Shown: positions 1-9,081, numbered from the stretch's first letter. The stretch: 64,000 bases of DNA from Heliorestis acidaminivorans (GCF_008933955.1 NZ_WBXO01000009.1:1-64000), one strand, 5' to 3'. Notes: a model not told the origin generated them from the letters alone. Numbers and translations are program-made.

Positions 1-24
1 TTTCTTGGCATTTTCATCGCCCTC

Positions 25-52
25 CCTAAGAGTATTTTATCTCACTCTTAGG
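25..52. repeat. 9-bp inverted repeat next to the IS66 break point
   Basis: CCTAAGAGT (25-33) and ACTCTTAGG (44-52) form a perfect 9-bp stem with a 10-base loop. It lies just left of where IS66 homology begins. It could be a terminator or the end of another element; nothing in the sequence decides this. Confidence 0.4.
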
Positions 53-82
53 TGTTCAACAAATCGGGTACGGGTCACTCAT

Positions 83-973
83 CAATGGCTAAGTTTGCTT
101 TACACACGAATGCACCACTACTTGTTATTACAAGAGGTACTTTGCGCTGACGAGACGAGTCTTCAAGTGCTCCATGAACCAGGTCGGGAGGCGCAGACTA
201 CTTCCTATATGTGGTTGTACCGCACTGGTCGCGAAGGTCCTCCGATCGTGCTTTATGACTACCAACAAACAAGAGCCGGTGAGCATCCCCGTCAGTTCCT
301 TTCGGGATTCAAAGGCTTTTTAACTGTCGATGGCTATTCGGGCTATCATAAAGTTGAAGGCGTTACCCTGGCTTGCTGTTGGGCTCATTCCAGGCGGAAA
401 TTCACAGAGGCTCTTAAGGTGTTGCCTGATAAGAAGAAGCGTTCTGGCAAGACCGTTGCAGACGAGGGCTTGGAATATTGCAACCAACTCTTCGCCATTG
501 AACAGGAATTAAAAGATTTGACTAATGAAGAACGCTATGAAGAGCGACTAAAACGCAGTCAGCCAGTGCTGGATGCTTTTTTGGCATGGCTTCATAAACA
601 AAGCCCCAATGTACTGCCAAAAAGCGCACTTGGTCAAGCCATTAACTATTGTTTGAATCAATGGGATAAACTCATTGGATTTATGTTAGACGGCCGCTTG
701 GAATTAGATAATAATCGCAGTGAGCGAACCATAAAATCCTTCGTTTTAGGAAGAAAAAATTTCTTATTCTCCAATACTCCTCGCGGTGCCCGAGCTAGTG
801 CGATTGTATATAGCATTGTCGAAACAGCCAAGGAAAATGGCCTGAATCCTTTTACGTATCTAAACTATCTCTTCGAGATACTTCCCCATGTAGATACTAA
901 AGATGAGCAGGCGCTGGATCAGCTACTCCCTTGGTCTGAAACCTTACCCGAACTTTGCCGAGTAACTAAATAA
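83..973 (+). pseudogene. IS66 family transposase (TnpC), N-terminally truncated
   Basis: The reading frame runs from base 5, but the first 26 residues do not look like transposase. Homology starts at QWLSLLYTRMHHYLL and continues through the DDE-domain motif HADET-like CADETSLQVL, the WLYRTG strand, the GYHKVEGVTLACCWAHSRRKF block and the catalytic-glutamate region LDNNRSERTIK, to a normal C-terminus. About 300 residues remain, compared with roughly 500-550 in full-length family members. The N-terminal leucine-zipper/zinc-finger half is absent, so this copy is probably inactive. Base composition is slightly richer in GC than the genes downstream, which fits a mobile origin. Confidence 0.85.
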
Positions 974-1027
974 AAGTTTAACCGGAACTCCATCTTGTCT
1001 TCAAGGTGGGGTTCCTTTTACGCTTAC
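83..1027 (+). mobile_element. IS66-family insertion sequence remnant, right end intact, left part lost
   Basis: The element contains the C-terminal part of an IS66 transposase, followed by about 50 bases of non-coding end. It finishes at ACGCTTAC (1020-1027), the complement of the GTAAGCG start typical of IS66 terminal repeats. Recognisable transposase homology begins only near base 83, so the left end and the accessory tnpA/tnpB genes are missing or lie in a different arrangement outside the window. The sequence just after the right end encodes the interior of an HD-domain protein, so the element sits inside a disrupted gene. Confidence 0.8.
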
Positions 1028-1507
1028 ATTCATAGCGCCTTGGTGCTTGGAAAAGCCGCCGAACGTACCCGAGAACATCACGTTCTTTGTGCGGCCCTGC
1101 TTCACGATATTGGTAAAGGAGTAACCGATCCTTCCTTATGGCCGCGCCACATTGGCCATGAAAAGGCGGGAGCTGAAATGATTCCTGCACTAGGGGAGAA
1201 GTACGGACTTCCCGACGATTGGATTGCGGCTTCGCAGTACGCAGCTCGCTATCATATGGCCGCCCATACTGCAAAAAAAGCCGGAAAAATAGCCGAGATG
1301 ATACTCGGCGCAGCAAGAAACCCTATTGGCGTCGATGGGTTTGCCACCGTGGTATGGGCAGATCACAATGGACGCGGGAGGGAAAATGTGCCGAACGCCT
1401 TCGCCGATTCTGCAACGGATGTCTATAAGGCGATTGTTGAGGCATCCAAGCATTCCCATGATCCCTCAAAGATCGCGCAGGCGGTTAGTAAAACGCTAAA
1501 GGGTTAG
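1028..1507 (+). pseudogene. HD-domain protein fragment (CCA-adding-enzyme-like HD region), 5' part displaced by IS66
   Basis: The frame is open from 995, but the first residues are encoded by the IS66 end. Protein-like sequence starts exactly after the IS boundary with IHSALVLGKAAERTREHH. It then carries the HD metal site ALLHDIGKG, WPRHIGHEKAG, ARYHMAAHT and VVWADHNGRGR. This spacing resembles the HD phosphohydrolase domain that follows the nucleotidyltransferase head in bacterial CCA tRNA nucleotidyltransferases. No start codon with a ribosome site is visible after the IS. I read it as the 3' remnant of an interrupted gene. The family assignment is tentative; another HD phosphohydrolase is possible. 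Confidence 0.6.
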
Positions 1508-1668
1508 TGAGGTTATAGAAAGCACTTGTAGACTTGAGATAGCTGATCTCGTTGTCAGCCTTTTGTTTCTTTTTTAAATATTTTTGCATTATTGCTCTAT
1601 TGCCTTCATGCTTCATTGTTTATAATTGAAACTGGATATATTGAAGCAATGAAAGGGTGTAGATAGTT

Positions 1669-2334
1669 TTGGTAAAAAGAGCTGGTCTGCTCACTTTAGT
1701 GCTTTACCTATTTCTTTTACCCGTCTCTGCTGTTTATGCACTTGAACAGCAAAGTAAGTCTGTGAGTACTAGTGGGGGTTCAAGAACAGTACAGTACATA
1801 CAATTCCACCCCAATGAATCTCTAGAACTTCGCCCCGTCTTCGCCAATAACAAAGTAGGCCAGACGGAATCACTTGCTTCCATGGCAAAACGTACAGGCG
1901 CAGTCGCGGCAATCAATGGTACATTTTTTAACGCTTATGATCAAAAAGATCTACAGCCTATGGGCGCTGTAATGATCGATGGTACTTTCCTTCACCTTCG
2001 GGGAGGCCCTACTTCTGTAGGTATCAAAACAGATAACACTTTGTCTTTTGCTTCGACAAATGATGTAAAAATACGCGGTGGCATCAACGGTTCAAGAGTC
2101 TGGCCGAACAACTGGTATGCTTGGTTTATGAACCATGAACCTAATTCTCAAGAAGAAATTGTTGTCTTTACTACAGCTTTTCGCAACCATAACCTCTCTT
2201 TTCCTGGCTTTACTTTTATCGTTGTAACAGGAGATACAGTTACGGCGATACGCAAAGACAGTGCCACTATCCCAGCCAATGGCTTTGTGATTGCTTATGG
2301 ACCTCCTACCACTTACGCCGTGTCATTGAGCTAG
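1669..2334 (+). CDS. Secreted phosphodiester glycosidase-domain protein, C-terminally truncated
   Basis: The TTG start at 1669 follows GAAAGGGTG. Residues 1-25 form a signal peptide (basic KR, then LLTLVLYLFLLPVSAVYA). Residues about 55-215 match the NAGPA-like phosphodiester glycosidase domain, with AAINGTFFNAYD, a PMGAVMIDG strand and GGINGSRVWPNNWYAWFMNH. Family members continue to a conserved DGGGS motif after the point where this protein stops; that motif is missing. The last residues and the next bases switch to another frame encoding a TPR-like tail (2307-2387), which points to a deletion or recombination junction. A role in exopolysaccharide or cell-wall sugar cleavage is inferred from the family only. 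Confidence 0.65.
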   Translation: MVKRAGLLTLVLYLFLLPVSAVYALEQQSKSVSTSGGSRTVQYIQFHPNESLELRPVFANNKVGQTESLASMAKRTGAVAAINGTFFNAYDQKDLQPMGAVMIDGTFLHLRGGPTSVGIKTDNTLSFASTNDVKIRGGINGSRVWPNNWYAWFMNHEPNSQEEIVVFTTAFRNHNLSFPGFTFIVVTGDTVTAIRKDSATIPANGFVIAYGPPTTYAVSLS

Positions 2335-2387
2335 CACCTAATAGCCAGCAAGCCATAGAAGCAAGAAAACTGCTAGCACAACAGTAA
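2307..2387 (+). pseudogene. TPR-like C-terminal tail in a shifted frame
   Basis: Starting inside the end of the glycosidase frame, the +1-shifted frame reads YHLRRVIELAPNSQQAIEAR followed by KLLAQQ and a stop. This has the spacing of a last tetratricopeptide-repeat helix pair (xVIxLAPNSxxAxxARxLL). It is too short to be a gene and has no start. I take it as the 3' remnant of a lost TPR-protein gene joined to the glycosidase gene. Confidence 0.45.
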
Positions 2388-2436
2388 AAACTTTCTTTCC
2401 GCACCCCGAAAAGTATCTGTAGCAGAGAAATAATAA

Positions 2437-2479
2437 AAAAGGTCACAGGTTAAGAATAATCTCTAACCTGTGACCTTTT
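2437..2479. terminator. Bidirectional rho-independent terminator
   Basis: A perfect 16-bp inverted repeat (2437-2452 with 2464-2479) is built on GGTCACAGGTTA. A-rich and T-rich flanks let it end transcription of the NifX-like gene on the minus strand and of the glycosidase remnant on the plus strand. Confidence 0.85.
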
Positions 2480-2492
2480 CTCACTCTAATTC

Positions 2493-2849
2493 CTAGTGCT
2501 TATGCCCACAAGAAACTAAGTCGTCTTCTTGCACTTGCTCCAGATTCTTCTCCACTAAGCCTTGTACAGCAGACTCAAGACTTGTCGGATTAGTTTTATA
2601 TATCTCTATGCCCGACTCTTTCAGTGTTCTAAAGACTCCACCACCAATACGCACTACGATGACTGCTTCCACCTCTTTAGATAAGAACCACATAGGAAAC
2701 TCGTCGTGTCTGTTTTGCATAGGTGGCGTTGCAAGAATTTCTTTCTCCATAATTTTGCCATTTTCTAACTTAACAAAAGCAAAAGCTTTGCTATGACCAA
2801 AATGATCACTTACTTGATCGCCATCAACAGGTACAGCTATAATCGACAT
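2493..2849 (-). CDS. NifX/NifB-type dinitrogenase iron-molybdenum cofactor family protein
   Basis: This 118-residue protein begins MSIIAVPVDGDQVSDHFGHS, typical of the small NafY/NifX/NifB-C domain family that binds iron-sulfur or FeMo-cofactor precursors. The fold's other marks are the FAFVKLENGKI strand and VIVVRIGGGVFRTLKESGI. The C-terminus ends in SCGHKH, a possible metal-binding tail. A GGAGG-like site (RC of CCTCC at 2861-2865) supports the ATG at 2849. It stands alone, away from nif genes, between two terminators. A role in iron-sulfur or metal-cluster handling is a family-level inference. Confidence 0.8.
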   Translation of the reverse strand: MSIIAVPVDGDQVSDHFGHSKAFAFVKLENGKIMEKEILATPPMQNRHDEFPMWFLSKEVEAVIVVRIGGGVFRTLKESGIEIYKTNPTSLESAVQGLVEKNLEQVQEDDLVSCGHKH

Positions 2850-2950
2850 TTTGATAAGCCTCCTTTATCTTTTACTATTCCTATTCCAAGCTCAATCAAT
2901 TCTCTTGAATTAAGCAAGATCTGATACCTCTTAAGTGTAATAATAACAAA

Positions 2951-2985
2951 AAAGCCAGATGAAAGATCTCTTTGCATCTGGCTTT
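2951..2985 (-). terminator. Terminator of the carbonic anhydrase gene
   Basis: AAAGCCAGATG (2951-2961) pairs with CATCTGGCTTT (2975-2985). Read on the minus strand, the hairpin is followed by a T-run, about 40 bases after the carbonic anhydrase stop codon. Confidence 0.85.
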
Positions 2986-3026
2986 ATCATATCCTTGTTA
3001 AATATATTGAATGAAACTGAATAGCT

Positions 3027-3644
3027 TTAATCAAAAAAGACAACTTCACCAGACTTTAATAGATACTTAGCACCAACAATAGCTACTTTTCCTTCTTCTA
3101 CTAATGGACGCAGAGCACTGTTATCCATTAGTTTGGCTACTACTGTCTCTACGTTCTTATCAGCAGATACTTCGTAAAGGGAATCGTCTTTGACGCCTTC
3201 ATTCTGAGCTTTTTGTACTGATGGGTGGATCAAGGAAAGCAAAGTAGCCATATTGCTTTCACCTGAATTATCTAGAGGGGTACAGCAGGTATCAACAGCC
3301 GCTCTTACAGCACCACACATTTCATGACCTAGCACAACAACAAGTGGGCTTTTGAGATGGCCTACGGCAAATTCTACAGAAGCAGAAGCAACAGCGTCGA
3401 CGACGTTGCCAGCTACACGAACGACAAAAAGGTCACCTAGAGCTTGATCGAAAACTATTTCAGGTGGCACTCTAGAATCGGAACAACCAACAATAACAGC
3501 AAAGGGAGACTGTCCTTGTTCTTTAAGTTCCGTACGTCGATCAATACATAATTTTTTGTCAGCAAGCTTGTTTTCAATATACCGCTTATTTCCATCGATA
3601 AGCCGCTGTTTTGACTCGGCAGGCAATAATTCTGCATTGATCAT
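3027..3644 (-). CDS. Beta-class carbonic anhydrase
   Basis: This 205-residue enzyme interconverts CO2 and bicarbonate using zinc. The zinc and catalytic residues are visible: Cys54, Asp56 and Arg58 in GCSDSRVPPE, and His107 and Cys110 in LGHEMCGAV. Length is normal for the family. It begins at ATG 3644, preceded by a GAGTGAGAAAGC stretch, and has its own terminator at 2951-2985, so it is probably monocistronic. In an autotrophic or mixotrophic anaerobe it would supply bicarbonate to carboxylases; that role is inferred. A beta-anhydrase acting with cyanase is unlikely because no cyanase gene is adjacent. Confidence 0.93.
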   Translation of the reverse strand: MINAELLPAESKQRLIDGNKRYIENKLADKKLCIDRRTELKEQGQSPFAVIVGCSDSRVPPEIVFDQALGDLFVVRVAGNVVDAVASASVEFAVGHLKSPLVVVLGHEMCGAVRAAVDTCCTPLDNSGESNMATLLSLIHPSVQKAQNEGVKDDSLYEVSADKNVETVVAKLMDNSALRPLVEEGKVAIVGAKYLLKSGEVVFFD

Positions 3645-3800
3645 GCTTTCTCACTCCATACTTCCATACTTCAACGACTTTCTCGTCATCGACTATTTAT
3701 TATATCAATAATAAGTGAAATGTCACAGCCTAATTTTTAAAAAAGATAACTCCTTTCACACTTGTCAAATTCTGCTGTAAGCAGTAGAATTCATCAATAA

Positions 3801-3810
3801 GGGGGGGGGG
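3801..3810 (+). repeat. G10 homopolymer tract just before the dam-type gene
   Basis: Ten consecutive G residues lie between TCATCAATAA and TTTGTG, ending three bases before the GTG start codon. The tract takes the place of the ribosome-binding site. Homopolymers of this length are prone to slippage, so its length could change translation efficiency. Confidence 0.9.
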
Positions 3811-3813
3811 TTT

Positions 3814-4629
3814 GTGCGACCTTTTTTAAAATGGCCTGGTGGCAAACATAAATTAGTGCAACGAATTGAAAAGATAGTACCCCCTGGCTCTAGACTAGTA
3901 GAACCCTTCGTAGGCTCTGGGGCTTTTTTTCTGGCTACAGAGAAGTTTAACCAATTTCTTCTTGCTGATACTAACGCCGATCTAATTCATCTCTATCAAT
4001 GCTTGCAACAAGAACGGACTTTTATAGAAGCTTGTCGAGCCCTTTTTACTCCGGAAAACAACAGCGCAGAACGTTACTATGCTTTGCGTGACCAATTTAA
4101 TCAGAGTCAAGATCTTTGGGAAAGATCAACTCTTTTTCTTTACCTTAATCGACATGGCTATAACGGGCTCTGTCGCTATAACAAAAAAAGAGCCTACAAC
4201 GTACCCTTTGGAAGTTATAAAGCACCTTACTTTCCCGAAAAAGAAATGATTAATTTCCATGAAAAGGCGCAGAGAGCTACTTTCCTAATAGCTGACTTTA
4301 GAGCTACCATGGCCATGACAGTACCAGGTGATGTCGTCTATTGCGACCCGCCTTATACACCCCTTTCAGCTACTAGTGATTTTACGGCTTATGATGGTCA
4401 AGCTTTTAGAAGTGCTGATCAGAAGGACTTAGCTAATGAGGCAGAAGAGAGAAGCAAGCAAGGCATTGATGTGCTTATCTCTAATCATGCTACAGCAGAA
4501 ACAATAGATCTCTATAGTGAGAGCAAACTAGAAATCTTTGACGTACGTCGGACTATTAGCTGTCAAGGTGATCAACGCAAGACAGTCAAGGAACTTCTAG
4601 CTTACTATCCTGCTTGTTCGGCAATATAG
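3814..4629 (+). CDS. dam: DNA adenine methyltransferase, Dam family (orphan)
   Basis: This 271-residue protein belongs to the alpha-group N6-adenine methyltransferases. The AdoMet-binding motif is FLKWPGGK (residues 4-11) with EPFVGSGAFFL (30-40), and the catalytic motif is DPPY (178-181). FLYLNRHGYNGLCRYN is the Dam-type loop preceding the target-recognition part. The GTG at 3814 is the only sensible start, because it precedes the conserved RPFLKWPGG. No restriction endonuclease gene is adjacent, so it is an orphan methylase by context. The probable target is GATC-like, but target specificity cannot be read from the sequence. The G10 tract before the start may make expression variable. Confidence 0.88.
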   Translation: MRPFLKWPGGKHKLVQRIEKIVPPGSRLVEPFVGSGAFFLATEKFNQFLLADTNADLIHLYQCLQQERTFIEACRALFTPENNSAERYYALRDQFNQSQDLWERSTLFLYLNRHGYNGLCRYNKKRAYNVPFGSYKAPYFPEKEMINFHEKAQRATFLIADFRATMAMTVPGDVVYCDPPYTPLSATSDFTAYDGQAFRSADQKDLANEAEERSKQGIDVLISNHATAETIDLYSESKLEIFDVRRTISCQGDQRKTVKELLAYYPACSAI

Positions 4630-4677
4630 AAAACAATAAGATACATAAGTCCCTTGCCCATTTTCTAAACTATACAA

Positions 4678-4713
4678 CCGCCTGAGCTTTAATAAAGCCG
4701 CAGGCGGTTTTTT
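4678..4713 (+). terminator. Rho-independent terminator after dam
   Basis: CCGCCTG (4678-4684) pairs with CAGGCGG (4701-4707), with an inner GCTT/AAGC stem, followed by six T residues. It insulates the hydrogenase operon from the methylase gene. Confidence 0.88.
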
Positions 4714-4944
4714 CAATACTTGACAGGAAACTGTAAAAAACATTATTCACTTGCAGGAATTTCTAACAGTTATTTCGAAGAAATGGAAGATGTAAAAAAG
4801 CTTTGTTCAAATTTTCATAATGCAAGAAAATTTATATTTTTATCGAAAAAGAAAGATATATGGCAACGACCCTATTACGCAACTTTTTAAGTTGTTTTAC
4901 AATCGGGTTATAAGGCAAATAGATTCTAGGGAGGGGAAAAGAAT
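4714..4944 (+). promoter_or_regulatory. Leader region of the hydrogenase operon
   Basis: This AT-rich non-coding stretch of about 230 bases comes before the first hydrogenase gene. A TTGACA at 4719-4724 lacks a good -10 at standard spacing, so I cannot place the promoter with confidence. It ends in GGGAGGGGAAAAG (4930-4942), a strong ribosome site for the small-subunit gene. No clear FNR- or NtrC-type palindrome was seen. Confidence 0.4.
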
Positions 4945-6093
4945 ATGACCGCCAAGGAAAAAGAAACCTTTTATGGCGCCTTAGAAAAAAGGGGCGTAAG
5001 TCGGCGGGACTTCCTTAAGTTCTGTACTATGATGGCGGCGTCTCTAGGCTTAAGCACTAGTGGAGCATCAGCGATTGCGGAAGCACTAGAGACAAAAGTC
5101 AGATTACCTGTAATCTGGCGACATTTCCAAGAGTGCACCTGTTGTACAGAATCTTTTATCAGAACTTCGCACCCCATCGTATCAGAAATTATCTTGTCTA
5201 TGATTTCTCTTGACTACGACGAAACCTTAATGGTCGCCGCTGGAGAGAGAGCCGAAGCGATGGCTCGCAAGACTATGGAAGAACATAAAGGTAACTACAT
5301 ATTAGCTGTAGAAGGCGCTATTCCATTAGGTGACGGTGGTGTTTACTGTTGTGTTGGTGGCCATAGTGCACTGGAGTTATTAAAAGAAGAAGCCAAATAC
5401 GCCAAAGCAATTATCGCTTGGGGCTCCTGTGCCGTTAACGGTTGTGTACAAGCAGCTAAGCCTAACCCAACAGGTGCTGTAGCAGTACAAGACATTATCA
5501 AAAACAAGCCGATCATTAATGTACCAGGCTGTCCGCCTATTGCAGAAGTAATGGCTGGCGTCATTACTCACGTACTTACCTTCGAGCGCTTACCTGAACT
5601 TGATCAAGAAGGTAGACCAAAAGCATTCTACGGTCATCGGATTCACGACAAATGTAATCGCCGCGCTTACTTTGATGCAGGTATGTTTGTGGAATCCTTT
5701 GATGACGAAGGAGCCAAACAAGGCTGGTGTCTTTATAAATTGGGCTGTAAAGGGCCTAATGCTTACAACAACTGTTCCAACATTGGCTTTAACGGTGGCG
5801 TAAGCTATCCTATTAAATCAGGTCACCCCTGTATTGCCTGTTCCGAAAAAGGCTTCTGGGATTACACAGGTGGACAGTCTTTCTATACTCACCTTTCTGA
5901 TGTACCAGGCCTCAAAGTAGGTATGAATGTTGATCAGTTTGGTGCTATGGCTGTAGGAGGTGCTATTGCTGGTGCCGCCGCTCATGCCGCAGTTTCTGCT
6001 GTAACGAAGAAGATGAATGATCAGAAAAGCGAAGCGTCAGAACCAGTAAAAACAGAAAAACCTCAAGATAACGATAAGAGTATAGGAGGGTAA
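4945..6093 (+). CDS. hyaA: Uptake [NiFe]-hydrogenase small subunit (group 1, Tat-exported)
   Basis: This electron-transfer subunit carries the iron-sulfur clusters that pass electrons from the NiFe site to cytochrome b. Residues 20-26 (RRDFLKF) are a twin-arginine signal that exports the folded heterodimer. The proximal-cluster ligands start at ECTCCTES (Cys64, Cys67) and include GSCAVNG and PGCPP. The medial and distal ligands lie in [23 protein letters not shown] and [13 protein letters not shown]. The C-terminal [12 protein letters not shown] anchor-like segment is followed by a polar tail of about 30 residues rather than a clear membrane anchor. It is the first gene of a ten-gene operon with hyaB 5 bases downstream. 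Confidence 0.96.
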   Translation: MTAKEKETFYGALEKRGVSRRDFLKFCTMMAASLGLSTSGASAIAEALETKVRLPVIWRHFQECTCCTESFIRTSHPIVSEIILSMISLDYDETLMVAAGERAEAMARKTMEEHKGNYILAVEGAIPLGDGGVYCCVGGHSALELLKEEAKYAKAIIAWGSCAVNGCVQAAKPNPTGAVAVQDIIKNKPIINVPGCPPIAEVMAGVITHVLTFERLPELDQEGRPKAFYGHRIHDKCNRRAYFDAGMFVESFDDEGAKQGWCLYKLGCKGPNAYNNCSNIGFNGGVSYPIKSGHPCIACSEKGFWDYTGGQSFYTHLSDVPGLKVGMNVDQFGAMAVGGAIAGAAAHAAVSAVTKKMNDQKSEASEPVKTEKPQDNDKSIGG

Positions 6094-6098
6094 CAGAC

Positions 6099-7835
6099 GT
6101 GGCAGAACGGATCGTAGTCGACCCCGTCACCCGTATTGAAGGCCACTTGCGGGTAGAAGCAAAGGTAGAAAACGGTAGAATTATCGATGCAGTTAGCTCT
6201 GGAACGGCCATTCGAGGCTTAGAAATTATTCTTCAAAACCGTGATCCTCGCGATGCCTGGGCCCTTGTCCAGCGTATCTGTGGTGTCTGTACAACTATTC
6301 ACGCTCTTACCTCTGTACGAGCTGTAGAAGACGCTTTAGACATCAGAATTCCTCCTAACGCTGAATTAATTCGTAACATTATGTTTTGTGCTCAATATGT
6401 ACAAGACCATGTGGTACACTTTTATCATCTTCATGCCGCTGACTGGGTTGATATCCCTAATGCACTGCAAGCTGATCCTGCTCAAACAGCCGCATTAGCT
6501 CAAAGCATTTCTCGCTGGCCCAAATCAACAGCAGGTTACTTCCGAGATGTGCAAAACAAACTGAAAGGTTTTGTGGAAAGCGGTCAGTTAGGTATTTTTG
6601 CTAACGCTTACTGGGGTCATCCAGCATATAAATTACCACCTGAAGCTAACTTAATGGCTGTAGCGCACTATCTAGAAGCTTTGAACTGGCAAAAAGAGAT
6701 TGTTAAGATTCATACCATTTTTGGCGGCAAAAACCCTCATCCTAACTATCTCGTCGGTGGCATGGCTTGCGCTATTGATATTAATGGCGACAACGCAATT
6801 AACATTGAACGCTTCAATATGGTCGAAAAGTTGATTAATGAAGCTATTGAATTTGTAGAGCAAGTTTACATTCCCGATCTGTTAGCTATTGCTTCATTCT
6901 ACAAAGATACTGCATCCTATGGTGGTGGCGTAGGCAACTTCCTATGTTATGGAGACTTGCCCACAACGAACATAAATGACTTTAGCAACTATCTCTTGCC
7001 ACGTGGGGTCATTTTAGACAAGAACTTAAACGAAGTGCTCGATGTCGATCCTCGCGATCCTGAGCAAATACTTGAATATACAGAACACTCCTGGTACGAA
7101 AACTCCAAAAGTGGTTTGCATCCTTGGGATGGCGAGACCAAAATGAAATATTCAGGTCCCAAACCGCCTTACTATACGCTAGATGAAAGTGGACAGTTTA
7201 ACAACAAATACACCTGGCTCAAAGCACCACGTTGGAAAGATAAGCCTATGGAAGTAGGTCCACTAGCGCGCATGCTCGTAGCTTATGCCAAAAAAGATGC
7301 TCTTGCCCATGATCAAGTCAAAGAAGAAGTTGATAGCGTCTTAACTAATTTAGGTGTAGGGCCAGAAGCGCTCTTCTCTACTTTAGGACGCACTGCCGCT
7401 CGGGGCATTGAATCCAAACTAGCGGCACACTGGCTAAAACGTTTCTACAGAGATCTGATCGACAATGTAAAAAATGGTGACCAGCGCACCTTCAGCTCTG
7501 AAAAGTGGGAACCAAAAACGTGGAACAAAGACAGCAAAGGTGTAGGTTGGTCAGAAGCTCCTCGTGGCGCATTGGGACACTGGGTGCACATCAAAGACGG
7601 TAAAATTGCTAACTACCAATGTGTTGTACCGACAACTTGGAACGGTTCACCTAAAGACCATCAAGGTCTACCAGGCGCTATGGAACAAGCGCTGATTGGC
7701 ACACCTTATGTAAAAGAAGATGAGCCATTAGAATTATTGCGTACAATCCATTCTTTCGACCCTTGCTTGGCATGTGCCGTTCACTTGGTAGATACAGAAG
7801 ATCAGAAGGTAACGACTATAGAAGTACAGCGATAA
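6099..7835 (+). CDS. hyaB: Uptake [NiFe]-hydrogenase large subunit
   Basis: This is the catalytic subunit that splits H2 at a Ni-Fe(CN)2CO centre. The nickel ligands are Cys61 and Cys64 in RICGVC and Cys556 and Cys559 in DPCLACAVH. The 16 residues after His562 are the C-terminal peptide removed by the maturation protease once nickel is inserted. The N-terminal [15 protein letters not shown] motif is also typical. Length of 578 is normal for group 1. The ribosome site AGGAGG lies at the end of hyaA. The protein has no signal peptide and is carried through the Tat system by the small subunit. The adjacent hyp genes build its active site. Confidence 0.97.
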   Translation: MAERIVVDPVTRIEGHLRVEAKVENGRIIDAVSSGTAIRGLEIILQNRDPRDAWALVQRICGVCTTIHALTSVRAVEDALDIRIPPNAELIRNIMFCAQYVQDHVVHFYHLHAADWVDIPNALQADPAQTAALAQSISRWPKSTAGYFRDVQNKLKGFVESGQLGIFANAYWGHPAYKLPPEANLMAVAHYLEALNWQKEIVKIHTIFGGKNPHPNYLVGGMACAIDINGDNAINIERFNMVEKLINEAIEFVEQVYIPDLLAIASFYKDTASYGGGVGNFLCYGDLPTTNINDFSNYLLPRGVILDKNLNEVLDVDPRDPEQILEYTEHSWYENSKSGLHPWDGETKMKYSGPKPPYYTLDESGQFNNKYTWLKAPRWKDKPMEVGPLARMLVAYAKKDALAHDQVKEEVDSVLTNLGVGPEALFSTLGRTAARGIESKLAAHWLKRFYRDLIDNVKNGDQRTFSSEKWEPKTWNKDSKGVGWSEAPRGALGHWVHIKDGKIANYQCVVPTTWNGSPKDHQGLPGAMEQALIGTPYVKEDEPLELLRTIHSFDPCLACAVHLVDTEDQKVTTIEVQR

Positions 7836-7867
7836 CCCTTAAGAAGCTACCGTAAGGGGGGGCAAGA

Positions 7868-8536
7868 ATGAATAAGCTCAAGCCTGTTTACGTCTGGGAG
7901 CTACCTGTGCGCATTTATCACTGGGTCAATGCGCTTTGCATGGTACTTCTTTTTGCCACTGGTATCTACATCGGAACGCCTTTTTTGCGGCCGACTGTCG
8001 TTACAGGTGATGCCACCACTGTTTTTTGGATGGGTAATGCGATTACAGCTCATATGGCTATAGGCTACCTGTTTATAGCTAACTACTTATTTCGCGTCTA
8101 CTGGGCTTTTGTAGGCAATGAATATGCTCGCACACACCACTGGCCCTGGCAAAAAGCCTACTGGGGCGAATTCCGCGATACACTTTTACATTATCTTTTT
8201 ATCAAAAAAGATGAACCTCATCATTTAGGCCACAACCCTCTAGCAAACCTCGCTTATTTCTTTTTCATCATGGTAGGCTCAGTAGCTATGGCTATTACAG
8301 GCTTTGCCATGTACGGTGAACTACATCCTGATGGTATGATGTTTGCTTTTTTTGGCTGGGTTATTCCTCTCATTGGTTCAAGCTTTGAAGTGCACATGAT
8401 TCATCGTCTAGGTGCTTGGTTGATGATGTCCTTTGTTTTCGTACACCTCTATATGGTGATTCGTCACGACGTCTTTGCTAAGAACGGCACTATGTCTTCT
8501 ATCTTTAGTGGCTACAAGTTTGACGTAGAGAAGTAA
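7868..8536 (+). CDS. cybH: Hydrogenase b-type cytochrome subunit
   Basis: This 222-residue membrane protein has four hydrophobic segments. The first begins after the VWELPVRIYHWVNALCMVLL motif; the His in YHW and later histidines (AHMAIGYL, MIHRLGAWL, FVHLYMVIRHD) are the expected haem ligands. It anchors the hydrogenase heterodimer to the outer face of the membrane and passes electrons to the quinone pool. A GGGGGG-rich ribosome site at 7856-7862 precedes the ATG. Its position straight after the large subunit is standard for group 1 uptake hydrogenases. Confidence 0.95.
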   Translation: MNKLKPVYVWELPVRIYHWVNALCMVLLFATGIYIGTPFLRPTVVTGDATTVFWMGNAITAHMAIGYLFIANYLFRVYWAFVGNEYARTHHWPWQKAYWGEFRDTLLHYLFIKKDEPHHLGHNPLANLAYFFFIMVGSVAMAITGFAMYGELHPDGMMFAFFGWVIPLIGSSFEVHMIHRLGAWLMMSFVFVHLYMVIRHDVFAKNGTMSSIFSGYKFDVEK

Positions 8537-8598
8537 AAGTAAGAAAAATTAGCTTAGAAAGTTTTGAAGACCATAAAGGTAAGAAAGTAGATAAAAAG

Positions 8599-9081
8599 AT
8601 GAAAAAAATCGTCCTTATGGGCTTGGGTAATTTGCTTTATTCTGATGAAGGACTAGGTGTGCAAATTGTGCAAGCCCTGCAAAGGGAATACTTTTTTCCT
8701 GACAATGTAGAAGTCGTTGATGGAGGGACACAGGGATTACTTTTGCTTGAATATCTAGAAGAAGCAGATTACTTTCTCTGTGTCGATGCCATCAATGCAG
8801 GCAAGCCTGCTGGTACATTGATCCGTCTCGTAGGGAATGAGATTCCTCAATACGTAGGTATCAAGATGTCACAGCATCAGCTCAGCTTTCAAGAAGTACT
8901 AGCCTTAGCTAGTTTGCGCGGTACTTTGCCGCAAGAGATGGTTTTTCTGGGTATACAACCTAAGAGCTTAGAATTCGGATTAGATCTTTCTGCTACAGTG
9001 CAATTATCTTTGCCCGCACTAAGAGAGGCCATAGTAAAACAGCTAGCACAATGGGATGCCCAACCTTTCAAGATTGAATAA
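8599..9081 (+). CDS. hyaD: Hydrogenase maturation endopeptidase (HyaD/HupD type)
   Basis: This 160-residue nickel-dependent protease removes the C-terminal peptide from the large subunit. The N-terminal motif GLGNLLYSDEGLGVQ contains the first metal ligand (the acidic residue in DEG). DGGTQGLLLLEYL and DAINAGKPAGT follow the family pattern, and HQLSFQEVLALA includes the histidine ligand. An ATG start with upstream AAGGTAAGAAAG fits. It lies between the structural genes and hypA, consistent with dedicated processing of HyaB. Confidence 0.93.
   Translation: MKKIVLMGLGNLLYSDEGLGVQIVQALQREYFFPDNVEVVDGGTQGLLLLEYLEEADYFLCVDAINAGKPAGTLIRLVGNEIPQYVGIKMSQHQLSFQEVLALASLRGTLPQEMVFLGIQPKSLEFGLDLSATVQLSLPALREAIVKQLAQWDAQPFKIE

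Noticed and set aside
4719-4746. TTGACA as hydrogenase promoter
   Set aside because: No acceptable -10 at 16-18 bp; kept only as a remark.
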